Positions 3,942 to 6,328 of a stretch of DNA of 6,328 bases are shown here, one piece after another. This DNA is from Candidatus Chloroheliales bacterium (GTDB lineage Bacteria; Chloroflexota; Chloroflexia; QHBQ01): NCBI GenBank assembly GCA_003243865.1, contig QHBQ01000012.1, positions 1 to 6,328 on the forward strand. Reading direction: 5' to 3'. Made by a program: the position numbers and the translations under genes. Under the pieces are notes generated by a model, which had not been told where the DNA came from, ran no database searches, and saw nothing but the letters and a program-made list of their open reading frames with translations. Position 1 is the stretch's first letter. The number at the start of each line of letters is the position of its first letter.

Positions 3942-6328
3942 ATGAAAAGCAGGTTGTGGCAATCTTTCACCGCGCTGCTGTTGGTCGGCATCGCACTAAC
4001 ACTGCTCATTGATGCTGATGATCAGCAGGCAAAGGCGAGCGCAGCGGCAGCGAGCGCAGCACCTAGCAGCCAATCGGCACCCAGCGTTATCCGCCCCCAA
4101 GTGCTGGTGGTGCGGCTCTACTTCAAGGATAAGGCCGAGCGCGACCGCCTCGCGGTTGAATGGGGCGCGGCAGAGGTCAGCACCCTGGGTGGCTACCTTA
4201 CCATCTGGACCGACCGCGCTGGCTATAACAAGATGCTCGCCCAGGGCCTCAAGGCCAGCATTGATGAGCAGACCACCAGCCAGGCCAACAATCCCAACCT
4301 GTTCGGCCAGAACAGCCCCGATACCTTCGATGGTGGCTACAAGACCGTCGAGGAGATGCAGACGTTCCTCGACCAGGAAGTGGCGGCCTACCCCAACCTG
4401 GCCGAGAAGGTCACGATCGGGCAGTCCTGGTGTGAGATCCACGCGCCCTGTAACCTGCCTGGGCCGCCTAACCTGAACTGGAACGGCTACGACCTGCAGG
4501 TGCTACACATCACCAATCGCAGCATCCCTGGCCCCAAGCCGGTCTTCTGGCTGGAAGGTGGCATGCACGTGCGCGAAATCGCCAACCCCGAAACCGCAAT
4601 GAGCTATATTGACTACCTGCTCAGCAACTACAACAGCAACCCCGACGCCCGCTGGCTGGTGGACTATCAGGACATTTGGGTGATGCCGATCGTGAACCCC
4701 GACGGCCATCATATGGTTGAGGCAGGCGGCAACAACCCTTACTCCCAGCGCAAGAACGCCAACTACAGCAACGGCTGCACCACCTGGCCGCCGGGCGGTG
4801 GCCAGCTCGGCACCGACCTGAACCGCAACTTCCCCTTCAAGTGGGGTCTGATTGGTGGCAGCACTGCTCCGTGCAGCGAGGTATACCAGGGACCCAGCGT
4901 CAACTCCGATCCAGAGACGCAGGCGATCGTCAACAAGGTCAGCAGCCTCATCCCCGACCAGCGCGGGCCGAACGACCCTGACCCCGCACCCCTAACCACC
5001 ACCGGCGTGCTGGAGGATATGCACTCCTACGGCAGCCTCAACCTCTACCCCTGGGGCTGGACCGGCAGCCCCGCGCCTAACGGCGCGGACATCGCCAACA
5101 TCGGTCAGCATATGAGCGCCTCCAATGCTTACCCACCCGGCAACAGCTACCAATCCTGCCAGCCCCCCAACTGCCTCTACTCGGTGAGCGGCGACTCGAT
5201 TGACTGGGCGTATGGGGTGCTTGGCATCCCCGCCTACACCCCCGAAGTAAGCGGCAACGGCTTCTTCCCATCCTATTCGTACAGCCAGAACACCATCTGG
5301 CCGGAGAACCGTGGTCAGTTGCTCTATCTGGCAAAGATTGCCCGCACCCCTTACCTGACCACTCGCGGCCCTGACACCAGCAACGTTGCCACCAACCCAA
5401 TGACTGTGACGCAAGGTACGCCGTCGAACCTAAGCGCTACCATCAACTATGCCTGGAGTAACAACAGCTACGCACAGAACGTGGCGGCAGCTGAATACTA
5501 TGTGGACACCCCACCCTGGGTGGGCGGCACCGCCATCCCGATGAACGGCACGTTCGGTGGCGCGCAGACTGTGCCAGTAACCGCCACCGTGGACACCAGC
5601 GGCCTGACCGTGGGTCGCCACATCCTCTTGGTGCGCGGGCGGGGGGTGAACGACTACCAGGGTCTCCATAGTTGGGGGCCAATCACGGCTGCCTTCCTTG
5701 ATGTGCTGCCAAATGGCGGCGCAACCCCCACCCCGGGGCCGAGCAACACCCCAACCCTCACCAACACGCCAGCGCCAGCGACCAGCACGCCGACCAGTAC
5801 TCCGATCCCTACTGCAACCCGCACCAGCACGCCGCTGCCCGCCACCAACACACCATTGCCTGCCACCAATACGCCGGTTCCGCCAACCAACACGCCTGGC
5901 GGCCCGACTAGCACGCCTGTGCCGACTAACACTACGGCACCGACTAACACCCCCGGCGGCCCAACCAACACGCCAGTTGTGCCGACCGCGACGCCGACCG
6001 ATTGCCCAAACCCCTTCGTGGATATAAGCAACAACGTCTTCTACTACGCCATCCACTATCTCTACTGCCGCGGCGTAGTCAACGGCACCGACCCCACTCA
6101 CTACAGCCCGGCTGGCACTTCCACTCGTGCGCAGTTTGCTAAGGTGGTGGTACTCGGCTTCGGCGAGAGCTTGTACACCCCCAGCGGCAGCCAAGACTTC
6201 ACCGATGTGCCACCCAGCTACTGGGCCTACGCCTACATCGAGACCGGCTTCCACAACGGCATCCTCAGCGGCTTCGATGCAGCCAACTGCACCGCGCACG
6301 GCGCTACCTACCCCTGCTACCTGCCCAA
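3942..6328 (+). CDS. Secreted M14 zinc carboxypeptidase with SLH anchor (3' partial)
   Basis: The frame is open from ATG 3942 to the window end, 795 codons with no stop. Residues 1 to about 35 are a signal peptide (basic start, then ALLLVGIALTLLI, then Ala-rich). Residues 50-125 resemble a prosequence. The M14 domain covers about 130-475. Its zinc ligands are H209 and E212 (GGMHVRE) and H361 (DMHSYG). Substrate-carboxylate residues are in DLNRNF (Arg295), and the general base is probably Glu435 (YTPEVSG). All key residues are present, so it should cleave C-terminal amino acids from peptides outside the cell. A beta-sandwich-like region (about 480-590) follows. A 93-residue Thr/Asn/Pro linker (594-686) comes next, then one SLH repeat (about 688-743) and the start of a second (about 751 on). 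SLH repeats bind the cell wall polymer or S-layer. The missing 3' end probably holds the remaining SLH repeats. Substrate preference is unknown. Confidence 0.93.
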   Translation, partial: MKSRLWQSFTALLLVGIALTLLIDADDQQAKASAAAASAAPSSQSAPSVIRPQVLVVRLYFKDKAERDRLAVEWGAAEVSTLGGYLTIWTDRAGYNKMLAQGLKASIDEQTTSQANNPNLFGQNSPDTFDGGYKTVEEMQTFLDQEVAAYPNLAEKVTIGQSWCEIHAPCNLPGPPNLNWNGYDLQVLHITNRSIPGPKPVFWLEGGMHVREIANPETAMSYIDYLLSNYNSNPDARWLVDYQDIWVMPIVNPDGHHMVEAGGNNPYSQRKNANYSNGCTTWPPGGGQLGTDLNRNFPFKWGLIGGSTAPCSEVYQGPSVNSDPETQAIVNKVSSLIPDQRGPNDPDPAPLTTTGVLEDMHSYGSLNLYPWGWTGSPAPNGADIANIGQHMSASNAYPPGNSYQSCQPPNCLYSVSGDSIDWAYGVLGIPAYTPEVSGNGFFPSYSYSQNTIWPENRGQLLYLAKIARTPYLTTRGPDTSNVATNPMTVTQGTPSNLSATINYAWSNNSYAQNVAAAEYYVDTPPWVGGTAIPMNGTFGGAQTVPVTATVDTSGLTVGRHILLVRGRGVNDYQGLHSWGPITAAFLDVLPNGGATPTPGPSNTPTLTNTPAPATSTPTSTPIPTATRTSTPLPATNTPLPATNTPVPPTNTPGGPTSTPVPTNTTAPTNTPGGPTNTPVVPTATPTDCPNPFVDISNNVFYYAIHYLYCRGVVNGTDPTHYSPAGTSTRAQFAKVVVLGFGESLYTPSGSQDFTDVPPSYWAYAYIETGFHNGILSGFDAANCTAHGATYPCYLP
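5721..5999 (+). repeat. Degenerate repeats encoding a Thr-Asn-Thr-Pro linker
   Basis: In the peptidase gene, units such as ACCAACACGCC recur with small changes and encode TNTP, TSTP and GGPT blocks. The product is an extended, Cys-free spacer that is probably O-glycosylated. Such linkers often sit between an enzyme and its wall-binding part in Chloroflexota exoproteins. The repeats are also prone to length change by slippage. Confidence 0.8.
6003..6328 (+). other. SLH repeat region of the peptidase (second repeat cut by window)
   Basis: The first repeat reads PNPFVDI, then FYYAIHYLYCRGVVNGTD, YSPAG and TRAQFAKVVV, matching the SLH pattern F-x-D-(I/V), RG(I/V)(V/I)xG and TRAQFA. A second begins at DFTDVPPSYWAYAYIE with NGILSGF. 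Extra Cys residues (688, about 709, 782, 791) may form disulfides within the loops. Confidence 0.85.

Noticed and set aside
3739..3945. Possible small gene with TTG start overlapping the peptidase start
   Set aside because: It has no ribosome site, no recognisable domain and a weak start codon; the peptidase's own ribosome site explains its 3' end.
4009..4476. 155-codon plus-strand frame in the peptidase region
   Set aside because: It is Arg/Pro/Ser-rich, typical of an out-of-frame reading of G+C-rich coding DNA, and the overlapping M14 frame is clearly real.
5721..5999. CRISPR-like array
   Set aside because: The units are short, degenerate, in frame and encode a Thr/Pro linker. There are no uniform repeats or unique spacers.
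5430..6299. 289-codon minus-strand open frame
   Set aside because: It is opposite the peptidase linker and SLH region. Its Val/Gly/Arg-rich composition comes from the Thr/Pro repeat codons.

Overview
The window looks like a G+C-rich chromosomal segment from a Chloroflexota-type bacterium. This is inferred from three things: a secreted M14 peptidase with a long Thr/Asn/Pro linker leading into S-layer homology (SLH) repeats, a membrane-anchored two-domain multicopper oxidase next to a DUF305 remnant with a sortase-like tail, and TnpB-only IS200/IS605-type elements. No 16S or other phylogenetic marker is present, so the assignment is tentative.

Region 1 (1-1720) is a copper-related block. It starts with a complete two-domain multicopper oxidase, tethered by one N-terminal membrane helix and carrying a Cys/Met/His-rich spacer. 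A short broken gene follows. It keeps only the last ~30 residues of what looks like a DUF305 domain, then a PLTG sorting-like motif and a hydrophobic tail that is one frame out. A strong intrinsic terminator at 1688-1720 closes the block.

Region 2 (about 1820-3728) is a nest of mobile elements. A plus-strand tnpB keeps a promoter, a ribosome binding site and its first ~85 codons. It is then interrupted by a complete minus-strand IS1341-like element (about 2160-3420) with its own full-length TnpB. The zinc finger and RuvC-III end of a plus-strand tnpB resume right after the inserted element, but about 200 central residues are missing. The inserted element has a matching pair of subterminal hairpins, one at each end. 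They differ by compensatory base changes, which is good evidence for both ends. No TnpA (Y1 transposase) is visible, so movement would need TnpA in trans.

Region 3 (3942-6328, running off the window) is one long open gene for a secreted zinc carboxypeptidase: signal peptide, N-terminal prosequence-like region, M14 catalytic domain, beta-sandwich-like domain, ~93-residue Thr/Pro/Asn linker and SLH repeats. It probably works outside the cell, anchored to the surface layer. The 213 bases before it hold no recognisable gene.

The copper block and the peptidase share no obvious pathway. Both encode envelope-facing proteins and are separated by the IS nest. Nothing here amounts to a clearly new multi-gene system. 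The points most worth checking are the IS-in-IS structure with covarying ends, the truncated and frameshifted DUF305/sortase-tail gene, and the probably leaderless TnpB start.
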